From contig NZ_AP025476.1 of NCBI RefSeq assembly GCF_024347415.1, positions 1,116,001 to 1,180,000 on the forward strand: a stretch of DNA of 64,000 nucleotides, read 5' to 3'. The stretch comes from Vibrio crassostreae. GTDB taxonomy: Bacteria > Pseudomonadota > Gammaproteobacteria > Enterobacterales > Vibrionaceae. Below are positions 1 to 8,396 of this stretch, in pieces. A model generated the notes under the pieces. The model did no database searches and was not told the DNA's origin. It saw nothing but the letters and a program-made list of their open reading frames with translations. Made by a program: the position numbers and the translations under genes. Positions within the stretch are counted from its first letter, which is position 1. Each line of letters starts with the position of its first letter.

Positions 1-930
1 TTTATTGCAACCGCGGATGAGCTGAAAAACGGTACCAAAACTGAATCGGTTGAGGTGACTTATCCTTTTAAGAACGCCGATGAAATGCTGAAACAAGCTG
101 AAGACAACGGCATGAGCCTAGGTGGAATGATTCTGAAAAATGAGTCGGCCTTCCAAGATTCGGATGCGATTGCAGAAAAGGCAGACCAGATCTGGCGCGT
201 GATGTCGCGTTGTATGGTGCGTGGCTTTGAGACTGAAGGTATTCTTGATGGCGGTTTGAACGTCACTCGCCGTGCGCCAAACTTATTGAAAAAGCTAGAA
301 GCGAATGCAGCCGTTGAAAACGATCCAATGGAAATCATGGATTGGATTAACTTGTTTGCCTTTGCCGTCAGTGAAGAAAACGCGGCTGGTGGCCAAGTGG
401 TGACGTCACCAACCAATGGTGCTGCGGGTGTGATTCCTGCGGTATTGATGTATTACCATCGCTTTATTAAAGAGTTGGATACCAAGCAACTCAAAGACTT
501 TTTAGCGGTGTCGGGTGCGATTGGTATTTTGTACAAAACCAACGCTTCGATTTCAGGTGCCGAAGTAGGGTGCCAAGGTGAAGTCGGTGTGTCATCTTCT
601 ATGGCGGCTGCAGGTTTAACGGCGCTGCGTGGTGGTAGTAATGAGCAGATTTGTATTGCCGCAGAGATTGCAATGGAGCATTCACTCGGTATGACATGTG
701 ACCCAATTGGTGGCTTAGTACAAGTACCGTGTATTGAACGAAATGCGATGGGTGCGATGAAGGCGATTAATGCGTCTCGCATGGCATTGAAACGCAATAG
801 CAAATCTTTGATCTCGTTGGATAAGGTCATCGCGACCATGTACCAAACGGGTAAAGACATGAATAAGAAGTATCGCGAAACGTCTTTGGGAGGCTTAGCG
901 CTGATTCATTTAGCTCACCCTTGTGAATAG
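1..930 (+). CDS. sdaA: L-serine ammonia-lyase (serine deaminase), 3' part
   Basis: Iron-sulfur L-serine deaminase, converting L-serine to pyruvate and ammonia in the cytosol. The reading frame is open from base 1, so the start lies before the window and about 309 codons remain. The alpha-domain is visible: GAEVGCQGEVGVSSSMAAAG and MTCDPIGGLVQVPCIERN carry the three cysteines that bind the [4Fe-4S] cluster in this family. The penultimate residue is a further cysteine (AHPCE end), which in the Legionella enzyme acts as a tail-in-mouth ligand. The family is clear. The paralogue name (sdaA versus sdaB) is less certain. A strong terminator follows. Confidence 0.92.
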   Translation, partial: FIATADELKNGTKTESVEVTYPFKNADEMLKQAEDNGMSLGGMILKNESAFQDSDAIAEKADQIWRVMSRCMVRGFETEGILDGGLNVTRRAPNLLKKLEANAAVENDPMEIMDWINLFAFAVSEENAAGGQVVTSPTNGAAGVIPAVLMYYHRFIKELDTKQLKDFLAVSGAIGILYKTNASISGAEVGCQGEVGVSSSMAAAGLTALRGGSNEQICIAAEIAMEHSLGMTCDPIGGLVQVPCIERNAMGAMKAINASRMALKRNSKSLISLDKVIATMYQTGKDMNKKYRETSLGGLALIHLAHPCE

Positions 931-961
931 AAAGCGTAATTAAACGAGATTCGTTTCAAAC

Positions 962-1006
962 AAAGCCCAGCCCCTAAGTTATAGAAACCTAGGGTGTTGG
1001 GCTTTT
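962..1006 (+). terminator. Rho-independent terminator after sdaA
   Basis: The arms AAAGCCCA and TGGGCTTT, with an inner CCCTA/TAGGG pairing, form a stem that runs into a T-rich tract. It ends the serine deaminase transcript. Confidence 0.8.
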
Positions 1007-1043
1007 GTTTTGCTGAAAGAAAAGGGCTGTCAGGAGAAGTGAA

Positions 1044-1529
1044 CTAGTCTTCAAGAGGGAGTTGATAACTGTTTTTCAGTTCTTTCACTGAGATGTTGGA
1101 TTGAATCGCGCTCACGCCTTTTACTCTTCTTATTGAGCTAATACGCTCAAAGTACTCTTCTAAATCTTTTGCTAACACTTGCACCATGTAGTCGGCACCG
1201 CCTGCAATACAGTGACACATCGGAATCCAATCGGTAACGGCAACAAACTCTTCGAACGGTTCTGTGTTTTCAACTTCGTGGTTACCCAAGGTCACAAGAG
1301 TAAAGCCTGCTACATGAAAACCCAGCTTTTTGCGGTTTAGCTTCGCTGCGTAACCATCGATATAACCCGTCTCTTCCATGCGTTTCCAACGGCGCCAGCA
1401 TGGGGTTTCGCTGAGGTTTACCTTCTCGGCAAGTTTACTGTTGCTCATGCGCCCGTCTTGTTGGATATGTCCTAAGATGGCGATATCTGTGTCATCTAAC
1501 ACTTCTTTGGTGGATTCTTTCTGTTTCAT
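1044..1529 (-). CDS. Lrp/AsnC-family transcriptional regulator
   Basis: A 161-residue Lrp/AsnC regulator. The N-terminal winged helix (about residues 12-60) contains LDDTDIAILGHIQQDGRMSN followed by the recognition helix region SKLAEKVNLSETPCWRRWKR. The C-terminal RAM effector domain follows, with a glycine-containing CIAGGADYMVQV strand. Members of this family sense amino acids. The gene is divergent from a LysE-type amino-acid exporter (122 bp between starts), the usual arrangement for a local activator of an exporter. The target and ligand are inferred from this layout. Confidence 0.88.
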   Translation of the reverse strand: MKQKESTKEVLDDTDIAILGHIQQDGRMSNSKLAEKVNLSETPCWRRWKRMEETGYIDGYAAKLNRKKLGFHVAGFTLVTLGNHEVENTEPFEEFVAVTDWIPMCHCIAGGADYMVQVLAKDLEEYFERISSIRRVKGVSAIQSNISVKELKNSYQLPLED

Positions 1530-1651
1530 GGCTATTTTTGAAAAGTCTTGCTCAAATTTGGGTTAATATTAGCCTATATAGCAATTTAATTCCTAGTCGA
1601 ATCTGTAAACTCTCTCCCTATAAATACTTTACTTATTAGGAGTGAGAGGAA

Positions 1652-2251
1652 ATGAGCTCTCAATTAATGCTGGCGTTCTTGCTATTTTCAACATCAATTG
1701 CAATTACCCCTGGGGCAGGCAATATCGCATTACTTGGGATTTCAAGTCGTTATGGATTTGCTGCGACTTTACCTTTTATCTCTGGGAACGCTTTTGGCAT
1801 CATCATCGTACTGGCGGGTTCTAGTGTCGGTTTGGTGAGCCTATTTACCCTTTATCCAGAGCTATACAACATTTTGAAATACGCGGGTGCGGCTTATTTG
1901 CTGTTCATGGCGTGGTCGATTGCGAACATGCAAATCGAAGAAAGCACTACCGACAATCGTTCAGGTTTCATGTCTGGTGTGCTGATGCAGGTGTTAAACC
2001 CTAAAGGTTGGATTGCTTCGTTAACTGTGTTTTCTCAGTTCATCACTCCGAACGCAGACTATCTGATTCAAGTGGTGACCATTATTGCTGGCATGGTGAT
2101 CACGGGTGTACCGTGCATGTTGGTGTGGGCTTATTGCGGCACTATGCTTAAAAAGTTGCTGCAATCACCAAAACAGATGATGTTTGTGAACCGCTGCTTG
2201 GGTGGAAGCTTAGCAATGGTGGTTGCCTTTATGCTTTATCAACCCGCATAA
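1652..2251 (+). CDS. LysE/RhtB-family amino-acid exporter
   Basis: A 199-residue inner-membrane protein of the LysE/RhtB superfamily, which exports amino acids or their derivatives by proton antiport. The N-terminal TPGAGNIALLGISSRYGF carries the family PGxxN signature, and about six hydrophobic segments follow. The start is supported by AGGAG/GAGAGG just upstream. A divergent Lrp-type regulator lies upstream, which suggests induction by the exported amino acid. The substrate cannot be read from the sequence. Confidence 0.88.
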   Translation: MSSQLMLAFLLFSTSIAITPGAGNIALLGISSRYGFAATLPFISGNAFGIIIVLAGSSVGLVSLFTLYPELYNILKYAGAAYLLFMAWSIANMQIEESTTDNRSGFMSGVLMQVLNPKGWIASLTVFSQFITPNADYLIQVVTIIAGMVITGVPCMLVWAYCGTMLKKLLQSPKQMMFVNRCLGGSLAMVVAFMLYQPA

Positions 2252-2265
2252 AGCGTCGCTACAAA

Positions 2266-2298
2266 TAAAAAAACCACTCCTAAATCCATAGGAGTGGT
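2266..2298 (-). terminator. Terminator of the ahpCF operon
   Basis: A perfect 10-bp stem ACCACTCCTA/TAGGAGTGGT with a 6-nt loop. The run of A on the plus strand just before it gives a U-tail on the minus transcript, so it terminates ahpF rather than the LysE-type gene. Confidence 0.8.
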
Positions 2299-2393
2299 GT
2301 CTAAAAATCGACTAAGTGGTTAACAATAATTAGTAAGTTACTAATAACTCGCAAGTTAACAAGAACGTTTTAAGGAATGTTTGCTTAAAAGAT

Positions 2394-3986
2394 TTAAGCG
2401 GTTTCAGCCTCTTTAACCGGAGCTGAGTTACGGATTAGGTGGTCAAACGCACCTAAACTTGCTTTAGCACCTTCACCCATCGCAATGATGATCTGTTTGT
2501 AAGGCACGGTTGTTACGTCACCCGCTGCGAATACACCTTTCATTGATGTTGCGCCATGAGCGTTAATCTCAATCTCACCGCGTGGCGATAGTTCTACCTT
2601 CGTTCCTTTCAACCATTCGCTGTTTGGCATTAGGCCGATTTGAACAAAGATACCCGCTAGTTCGATCTGTTTCAGTTCGTCTGTGTTACGGTCTTTGTAT
2701 TCCAGACCCGTTACGCGATTTCCATCACCCAATACTTGCGTGGTTTGAGCCATCTTGATGATTTCGATGTTTGGCGTTGCGTTCGCTTTGTCGATAAGCA
2801 CTTGGTCAGCGCGCAGTGTGTCTGCAAATTCAAGCACGGTTACGTGTTCCACGATGCCTGCTAGGTCGATAGCGGCTTCAATGCCTGAGTTACCACCGCC
2901 GATAACGGCTGTTTTCTTGCCTTTGAACAATGGACCGTCACAGTGTGGGCAGTAAGCAACGCCTTTGTTGCGGTACTCTTGCTCACCCGGAACGTTCATT
3001 TCACGCCAGCGTGCACCCGTACTTGTGATTACCGTGCGAGCTCGCAGTGTTGCGCCGCTCTCAAGCTCTACATGGATGTAGCCGTCTTCTGTGTCTTCTG
3101 CAGCAATGATGTTGGCAGCGCGCTGCTCAGTCATTACTTCAACACCGTACTCTTTTACGTGCTCTTCTAGGCTAGCCACTAGCTTAGGGCCCGTTGTCGC
3201 TTTCACTGAGATAAAGTTCTCAATCGCCATAGTATCCATGACTTGACCACCGAATCGGTCAGCAACCACACCCGTGCGAATGCCTTTACGTGCTGCGTAG
3301 ATAGCTGCTGAAGAACCAGCTGGGCCACCACCGACAACTAACACATCAAATGGTGCTTGTTGGTTTAGGTTTGCTGCTTTCTTTTCAGCTGCGCCAGAAT
3401 CAACTTTGTTAAGAATTTCAGCCAATGACATACGACCTTGACCAAATAGCTCACCGTTAATGAATACGCTTGGTACTGCCATGATGTCGCGAGACTTCAC
3501 TTCCTCTTGGAATGCAGCGCCGTCGATCATGGTTGTCTTAACCAGAGGGTTAATTGCCGACATCATGTTGAATGCCTGAACCACTTCTGGACAGTTTTGG
3601 CACGATAGTGAGATGAAGATTTCAACATTCAGCTCTTGATCTAATTCTTTAATTTGCTCGATTACGTCAGCTTCAAGCTTGATAGGGTGACCACCACTAT
3701 GAAGCAGTGCCAGTACCAATGATGTGAACTCGTGACCCATTGGTAAACCCGCGAAACCGATCGCAGTGCCTTTCTCTTGGTTCACGACCTGCATGATAGG
3801 GCTTCGAGTGCTTGCGCTGTCATCGCGAGTCACTTCAATTTTGTCTGTGAGAGAAGCGATATCATTCGCTAGGTCTTGAAGTTTGTTTGCGGTATCGCTG
3901 TCATCAAGGCTCAGCACTAACTGAACATTGGTTTTTAGGTTTTCTAGGTATGCTTTTAGCTGCTGCTTCATTGCTTGATCTAACAT
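2394..3986 (-). CDS. ahpF: Alkyl hydroperoxide reductase subunit F
   Basis: NADH-dependent flavoprotein disulfide reductase that recycles AhpC. The product is 530 residues (E. coli 521). The N-terminal double thioredoxin-fold domain has [10 protein letters not shown] with Cys129/Cys132. An FAD-binding [17 protein letters not shown] follows, then the redox-active CPHCDG pair and an NAD-binding [10 protein letters not shown] segment. I chose the ATG at 3986 ([15 protein letters not shown], matching E. coli AhpF). The frame stays open 30 codons further upstream without family similarity. It lies 200 bp downstream of ahpC on the same strand, with a GC-rich inverted repeat between them. Confidence 0.96.
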   Translation of the reverse strand: MLDQAMKQQLKAYLENLKTNVQLVLSLDDSDTANKLQDLANDIASLTDKIEVTRDDSASTRSPIMQVVNQEKGTAIGFAGLPMGHEFTSLVLALLHSGGHPIKLEADVIEQIKELDQELNVEIFISLSCQNCPEVVQAFNMMSAINPLVKTTMIDGAAFQEEVKSRDIMAVPSVFINGELFGQGRMSLAEILNKVDSGAAEKKAANLNQQAPFDVLVVGGGPAGSSAAIYAARKGIRTGVVADRFGGQVMDTMAIENFISVKATTGPKLVASLEEHVKEYGVEVMTEQRAANIIAAEDTEDGYIHVELESGATLRARTVITSTGARWREMNVPGEQEYRNKGVAYCPHCDGPLFKGKKTAVIGGGNSGIEAAIDLAGIVEHVTVLEFADTLRADQVLIDKANATPNIEIIKMAQTTQVLGDGNRVTGLEYKDRNTDELKQIELAGIFVQIGLMPNSEWLKGTKVELSPRGEIEINAHGATSMKGVFAAGDVTTVPYKQIIIAMGEGAKASLGAFDHLIRNSAPVKEAETA

Positions 3987-4105
3987 AATCGTGCCTGCTC
4001 TTAAATTCTGTGTCTTGGTATTGACCAATACCTTCTTGCTGAAAAAGGAAAATAAAAAAGGGGCGCAAGTCGGCAAATATTGTGGTGTTGATGTTTTGAA
4101 AGGGT

Positions 4106-4146
4106 GGCGCGCAACTGCCCTTTAGGAGGGGGGGCCGAAGCGCGCC
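4106..4146 (-). repeat. Inverted repeat and G-run between ahpC and ahpF
   Basis: GGCGCGC (4106-4112) and GCGCGCC (4140-4146) are perfect complements enclosing a run of seven G. On the minus transcript this hairpin lies between ahpC and ahpF. It has no U-tail, so it could be a processing, stability or partial attenuation element that makes AhpC more abundant than AhpF. That role is inference. Confidence 0.4.
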
Positions 4147-4186
4147 TGTAGAACCGTTTTATTTGTTCTTTTTAGATAGGCTTAGA

Positions 4187-4744
4187 TTAAATCTTACCTA
4201 CTAAGTCTAGAGATGGAGCTAGAGTCTCTTCGCCTTCTTTCCATTTTGCTGGGCAAACTTCACCTGGGTTAGCGGCTACGTATTGTGCTGCTTTAACCTT
4301 GCGTAGTAGGTCTTCAGCGTCTCGGCCAATACCTTCAGCAGTGATTTCCATTGCTTGGATAACGCCTTCTGGGTCGATTAGGAACGTAGCACGGTCTGCT
4401 AGGCCTTGACCTTCACGCATAACGTTGAAGTTGTTTGTGATGTTGCCAGTTTGGTCACCTACCATGAAGTATTCGATAGTGCCGATTTTGTCAGAAGTAT
4501 CGTGCCATGCTTTGTGAGAGAAGTGCGTGTCAGTTGATACTGAGTAAACTTCTACGCCGCGAGATTGAAGCTCTGCGTATTTTTCTTGTAGGTCAACTAG
4601 CTCAGTTGGACATACAAACGTGAAGTCTGCTGGGTAGAAGAAGAATACAGCCCACTTGCCTTTAACGTCTTGCTCAGTGATTTCTACGAATTCGCCGTTT
4701 TTGAATGCTGTTGCGTTGAATGGTTTGATTTCTGTGTTGATCAT
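4187..4744 (-). CDS. ahpC: Alkyl hydroperoxide reductase subunit C (2-Cys peroxiredoxin)
   Basis: Typical 2-Cys peroxiredoxin reducing H2O2, organic peroxides and peroxynitrite in the cytosol. The protein is 185 residues (E. coli 187). The peroxidatic Cys45 lies in [10 protein letters not shown] and the resolving Cys164 in GEVCPAKW. The start at 4744 (MINTEIKPF) matches the family and has AGAGAG upstream. The open frame extends 38 codons further without similarity. The upstream region carries several GATAG/CTATC elements resembling OxyR half-sites, in keeping with peroxide induction. Confidence 0.97.
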   Translation of the reverse strand: MINTEIKPFNATAFKNGEFVEITEQDVKGKWAVFFFYPADFTFVCPTELVDLQEKYAELQSRGVEVYSVSTDTHFSHKAWHDTSDKIGTIEYFMVGDQTGNITNNFNVMREGQGLADRATFLIDPEGVIQAMEITAEGIGRDAEDLLRKVKAAQYVAANPGEVCPAKWKEGEETLAPSLDLVGKI

Positions 4745-4850
4745 GTTGGACTCTCTTTCTAATTTGTAGTGTTTAACGCTATCCCGCGTCGATGGAGATA
4801 TATTGCATTGGCACCGAAAATTAGTGAAATCGGACATTTCTATAGATTCA

Positions 4851-4925
4851 ATAGGCAAATCCTATCTTTGATAGAAGAAAGCTATCGATAAAAGCTATCA
4901 ACAAAAAACATTAACAAAAGCTATC
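4851..4925 (-). promoter_or_regulatory. OxyR-like operator array upstream of ahpC
   Basis: ATAG-N7-CTAT (4851-4865), five bases, then ATAG-N7-CTAT (4871-4885) resemble the tandem OxyR consensus ATAG-N7-CTAT-N7-ATAG-N7-CTAT, with a central spacer two bases short. Two more GCTATC copies follow at 4894-4899 and 4920-4925. The array lies 107-181 bp upstream of the ahpC ATG. OxyR binding is inferred. Confidence 0.5.
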
Positions 4926-5087
4926 AAACATCAGCATCACCCATTTGAGGAGCTATGCTCTTTAGGCTGTCCTCTACATTTGGCTTATCTCTATTAGCGT
5001 GAACGGCTATTTATAGCGTGAACATCGAGGTAGACAGTGTTTCTTTAAGTGAGCTGAGATCTCCTATTGATCCATAAATAACGAAAA

Positions 5088-5114
5088 ATTATCATTAATA
5101 TAATTTATGATAAT
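5088..5114 (+). promoter_or_regulatory. Dyad ATTATCA-N13-TGATAAT upstream of VOC gene
   Basis: Perfect inverted 7-mers separated by 13 bp, about 100 bp upstream of the VOC-gene start. The same arms, same spacing and same flanking AATTTATGATAATTTCA occur upstream of gloA (35192-35218), which marks a likely common operator. Confidence 0.55.
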
Positions 5115-5214
5115 TTCAGTTAATCGCGGTCTCTCCCTATACTCTCTTCATCGAAACGAAATACCGAAGCTAGACTTCGAAAAGCACAGAATAAAAAACG
5201 AATTGGAGAAAGTT

Positions 5215-5706
5215 ATGAAAATGAATCACGTAGGCATCATGGTAGGCGACATGGACCAGGCAGTAGAGTTCTACACGAAAGCGCTAGGTCTAAGAATCGT
5301 AATGAACAACACTAAGGTGATGGAAGAGCGCGAATCAGCAATTGGCCGTATGTGTATTGCAGTATTTGGCGAAGGCTTCAAAGGCTTCAACATTGCTCAC
5401 CTAGTAACTTCAGACGGTATCGGTGTTGAGCTGTTCGAAATGGTTGACCGTGAAGAGCGTCATAACGTTGATTTCTCTCGCCTGGGCATTTTCCACTTCT
5501 GTCTGCAGCTTCCAAAAGAGCAGTTTCATTCAGCTATCAAGCGCGTTGAAGAGTTTGGCGGTAAAGTACGTATGGATATTCACCGTTACCACCCAGAAGA
5601 CGAATTAAAACAAGCACAAATGGTTTATCTAGAAGACCCGTTTGGCAACCTATTCGAGTTCTACTCTCACTCATACGAAGATACGTACGCGACTGATTAC
5701 GAGTAA
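5215..5706 (+). CDS. VOC-family (glyoxalase-like) protein
   Basis: A 163-residue vicinal-oxygen-chelate protein of the glyoxalase/dioxygenase/fosfomycin-resistance fold. Two beta-alpha-beta-beta-beta modules are visible: MNHVGIMVGDMDQAVEFYTK near the start and a second half beginning around GIFHFCLQ. Likely metal ligands are His5, Glu72, His94 and Glu148, spaced as in the family. I chose the ATG at 5215 because GGAG lies just before it; the open frame extends 36 codons further upstream without similarity. The substrate is unknown. An operator shared with gloA-nemA suggests a role against electrophiles or carbonyls. A copy of its last codons reappears at 7409. Confidence 0.8.
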   Translation: MKMNHVGIMVGDMDQAVEFYTKALGLRIVMNNTKVMEERESAIGRMCIAVFGEGFKGFNIAHLVTSDGIGVELFEMVDREERHNVDFSRLGIFHFCLQLPKEQFHSAIKRVEEFGGKVRMDIHRYHPEDELKQAQMVYLEDPFGNLFEFYSHSYEDTYATDYE

Positions 5707-5786
5707 TAGACGCCATCTACCTGTCGTAAGGTAGAAAAACCGAAACACCCCCTAAAGAGGATTGGTAGAGATACCAATCCTTTTTT
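5677..5786 (+). repeat. Direct repeat copy A (VOC 3' end plus terminator)
   Basis: Bases 5677-5709 (the last VOC codons and stop) are identical to 7409-7441. Bases 5733-5786 match 7462-7515 with one difference. The 20-23 bases between the two blocks differ but can form a small hairpin in both copies. The pair flanks the xanthine permease gene. Confidence 0.85.
5759..5786 (+). terminator. Terminator of VOC gene (repeat family copy 1)
   Basis: GGATTGGTA-gaga-TACCAATCC followed by TTTTTT. This hairpin recurs downstream of the next three genes. Confidence 0.85.
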
Positions 5787-5972
5787 GTTTGCGGTATTTG
5801 CTGTGTTTGATTAAGGGGAACGAGTAAACCTGAGTAAGTGAGTGCTTTGTGTTCTTCAGTTGCACTAAAACAAGCCGACTGTGTTGCTCTATAGTGCAAC
5901 ATTGGATAGAGATGAAACTTAACTGATTGATAAATATAATGTTAAACCATTGGCATATATGTTGCTCTATTG

Positions 5973-6011
5973 CCTTTATGTAAATTGTATACAATAAAAA
6001 ATACATAAAGG
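5973..6011 (+). promoter_or_regulatory. Nested inverted repeat covering the xanP ribosome-binding site
   Basis: CCTTTATGTA (5973-5982) is complementary to TACATAAAGG (6002-6011), whose last bases form the start of the AAGGAAG Shine-Dalgarno. Inside is a second palindrome ATTGTATACAAT (5984-5995). As RNA this would hide the ribosome-binding site. As DNA the inner palindrome resembles a GntR-type operator. A further 9-bp inverted repeat, GTTGCACTA/TAGTGCAAC, lies upstream at 5859-5900. Confidence 0.45.
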
Positions 6012-6018
6012 AAGTCAC

Positions 6019-7395
6019 ATGGAACAGAACAGTGAATTGATCTACGGATTAGACGATCGACCATCAGTCAAAGCAGCCAGCTACGCAGCGCTGCAGCATG
6101 TATTAGCCAGCTTTGTTGGCATTATCACACCCACGCTCATTATTGGCGGTGTCCTTGGATTGGGAGAGCACATTCCCTATTTGATCAGCATGGCACTCAT
6201 GGTGTCTGGGGTCGGCACCTTCATCCAAGCAAGAAAAATAGGGCCAGTTGGCGCAGGGATGATCTGTGTCCAAGGAACCAGCTTTGCATTCTTAGGTTCA
6301 GTACTAGGCGCGGGCTTTCTGGTTAAAGCGAATGGAGGCGGGCCGGATGAAATGCTCGCCACCATTTTCGGCGTCTGCTTCTTTGGTGCATTTGTCGAAA
6401 TCGTCCTCTCGCGCTTTATAGAAAAGCTCAAAGTGGTTATCACGCCTGTTGTGACCGGAATCGTTATCACGACGATAGGTATCTCTTTGATAAAAGTCGG
6501 TGTTACTGATATTGCGGGTGGTGTTGGCGCTGAAGATTTTGGCTCTGGAAGTAACCTGCTGCTGGGTGCGATTGTGCTCGGAACTATAGTGGCACTTAAC
6601 CTAAGCAACAACACCATGGTTAGGCTGTCGTCTATTTTGGTCGGTTTAGTTGTAGGGTGGGGCGTCGCTATTTTGATGGGCAAAGCACCCATGGTTTCTT
6701 TTGCATCTCAACCGTTATTGAGTATCCCTGTCCCGTTTAAATATGGTTTCGCTTTTGATTGGCAAGCCTTCCTACCTATTGCGTTTATTTACTTAATTAC
6801 CGTGATTGAAACGACGGGTGACCTTACCGCCAACAGCATGTTCTCAGGCCAACCGGTTAAGGGGCCCAAATATATCAATCGACTCAAAGCTGGCGTGCTA
6901 GGTGACGGCGTGAACTCGCTTATCGCAGCAGTATTCAACACTTTTCCAAATACGACCTTCAGCCAGAACAATGGTGTGATTCATTTTACCGGAATCGCGA
7001 GTCGCTACATTGGCTACTTCATTGCAGCCATTCTTTTTCTGTTAGGACTATTTCCCATCTTAGGCGCGGTATTAATGACGATTCCAAAGCCAGTATTGGG
7101 CGGAGCGACATTGGTGATGTTCGGTACGGTTGCCGCAGCGGGCATCAAGATTATTGCTAATGAAAAGCTGGATCGCCGTAGAATCATGACGATTGCCATC
7201 TCATTAGGTTTAGGACTTGGAGTAATGCTAGTGCCTGACTTATTGAAAGAAGCACCCAAGCTAGCGCAAAGCATATTTGGCTCACCAGTAACGATGTCGG
7301 GCATCGCTGCGCTTGTGATTACCGGGCTGATGTCTTTGGTACCTGAAAACAAAACCAAGCCTGTGGCAAGTTCGGTACAAACCAGTAAAGCGTAA
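6019..7395 (+). CDS. xanP: NCS2-family xanthine/uracil permease, XanP-like
   Basis: A 458-residue nucleobase:cation symporter-2 protein with about 14 membrane segments, importing xanthine or a related purine with protons. The N-terminus NSELIYGLDDRP closely resembles E. coli XanP. His27 (LQH in TM1), Glu264 (VIETTGDLTANS in TM8) and Q316-N-N-G (FSQNNGVIHFTG in TM10) are the transport-critical NCS2 motifs. The start has AAGGAAG upstream. The gene lies between two partial copies of the preceding gene's 3' end and terminator, so it looks inserted. Xanthine specificity is inferred from similarity. Confidence 0.88.
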   Translation: MEQNSELIYGLDDRPSVKAASYAALQHVLASFVGIITPTLIIGGVLGLGEHIPYLISMALMVSGVGTFIQARKIGPVGAGMICVQGTSFAFLGSVLGAGFLVKANGGGPDEMLATIFGVCFFGAFVEIVLSRFIEKLKVVITPVVTGIVITTIGISLIKVGVTDIAGGVGAEDFGSGSNLLLGAIVLGTIVALNLSNNTMVRLSSILVGLVVGWGVAILMGKAPMVSFASQPLLSIPVPFKYGFAFDWQAFLPIAFIYLITVIETTGDLTANSMFSGQPVKGPKYINRLKAGVLGDGVNSLIAAVFNTFPNTTFSQNNGVIHFTGIASRYIGYFIAAILFLLGLFPILGAVLMTIPKPVLGGATLVMFGTVAAAGIKIIANEKLDRRRIMTIAISLGLGLGVMLVPDLLKEAPKLAQSIFGSPVTMSGIAALVITGLMSLVPENKTKPVASSVQTSKA

Positions 7396-7408
7396 CTTAT
7401 ACTGCCGA

Positions 7409-7515
7409 GAAGATACGTACGCGACTGATTACGAGTAATAGCGTTATTGCCTTCCATAGGCAGAAAAACCGAAACACCCCCTGAAGAGGATTGGTAGAGA
7501 TACCAATCCTTTTTT
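7409..7515 (+). repeat. Direct repeat copy B with VOC-gene tail remnant and terminator
   Basis: This is the second copy of the VOC 3' end: 7409-7441 reproduces the last 10 codons, the stop and one further base, with no gene in front. The terminator block 7462-7515 follows. The hairpin GGATTGGTA-gaga-TACCAATCC with T-tail at 7488-7515 now terminates xanP. The tail remnant is non-coding here. Confidence 0.85.
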
Positions 7516-7745
7516 CGTATTTGGATGTTTGGTTGAGTGACTTATCTACATGAAGTGATTAAGAAAGATACAGATTAAAGCCGTTGATAAAGTTGACGTT
7601 TTGAAGATAAAACCTTTCATGAATATGACGGAATAAAGCGTTGTTCATGAAAACATTGCGCCATCATACAGAATGGTAGCCTTGGCTGAGCCGTGACTAT
7701 ACTCAGCATTATATTGCTAACCAATAACAACGAAAATAGAGAAAA

Positions 7746-8198
7746 ATGCACAGATTAGCGTTCCCAAATCACATGAAAAAACTACATATTATCTTTACTG
7801 CTCTTATCCTTATGATATTAGCCGGATGCACCTCAACGTCGGCTGTCGGCAGTTCCAAAACAAAGGAATATGCCAAGTCACATGCTCTTGCTGGTAAAGC
7901 TTCTTGGTATGGCGACAAGTTCCACGGAAAACTCACAGCAAGTGGTGAAACGTATAATATGAATGCGAATACTGCGGCTCATAAAACCTTGCCATTCGGG
8001 ACTATCGTGAGAGTGACCAATACAGACAATAACAAGTCTGTTGATGTGAAAATTAACGACCGAGGCCCTTACGTCAAAGGCCGAGTGATCGACCTTTCGC
8101 ACAAGGCATTTGCAAAAATCGGCAATGTTAAACAAGGCACCGTGCCTGTAAAAATCGAGATTGTTGATGACAGCAATACCTTTAGGTACAAGCACTAA
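7746..8198 (+). CDS. RlpA-like septal-ring lipoprotein (double-psi beta-barrel)
   Basis: Short lipoprotein of the RlpA family, whose members bind or cleave peptidoglycan glycan strands lacking stem peptides. The lipobox LAGC follows the hydrophobic segment [14 protein letters not shown]. The double-psi barrel shows [30 protein letters not shown] and [16 protein letters not shown]. No C-terminal SPOR domain is present, so it is shorter than E. coli RlpA. Two starts are possible: ATG 7746, with a weak purine-rich stretch, or ATG 7773, which gives a more typical lipoprotein signal. The 350 bp upstream holds the repeat-copy terminator and nothing else clear. Confidence 0.82.
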   Translation: MHRLAFPNHMKKLHIIFTALILMILAGCTSTSAVGSSKTKEYAKSHALAGKASWYGDKFHGKLTASGETYNMNANTAAHKTLPFGTIVRVTNTDNNKSVDVKINDRGPYVKGRVIDLSHKAFAKIGNVKQGTVPVKIEIVDDSNTFRYKH

Positions 8199-8234
8199 TT
8201 GCCTCTAAACCTGAACTGGTTAGTGAAACTTAAA

Positions 8235-8260
8235 GGATTGGTAGAGATACCGATTTTTTT
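8235..8260 (+). terminator. Terminator of RlpA-like gene (repeat family copy 3)
   Basis: GGATTGGTA-gaga-TACCGATT then a T-run. It is a degenerate member of the same hairpin family, followed by a G-run at 8261-8267. Confidence 0.65.
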
Positions 8261-8396
8261 GGGGGGGAAACCTAATGAGGGCCCAATTACATTTCGTTAC
8301 TGATTGAAGTAAATCTGAAACATAGTTGACACGATTCTGAAATTTTTGAGGGCTAGCGTATGGAGTTCTAAAACGAATCCAAATAAGGAAATACCC

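Noticed and set aside
5088..5114. Fur box
   Set aside because: The 7-mers resemble Fur half-sites, but they are in the opposite order and 13 bp apart rather than the 7-1-7 arrangement.
5752..6018. 88-codon open frame on the minus strand upstream of xanP
   Set aside because: It covers the VOC terminator and the xanP leader, has no ribosome-binding site or recognisable composition, and is AT-rich by chance.
8261..8267. Phase-variable poly-G tract
   Set aside because: The seven-G run is intergenic, after a terminator and well before the next gene's ribosome-binding site; nothing indicates switching.
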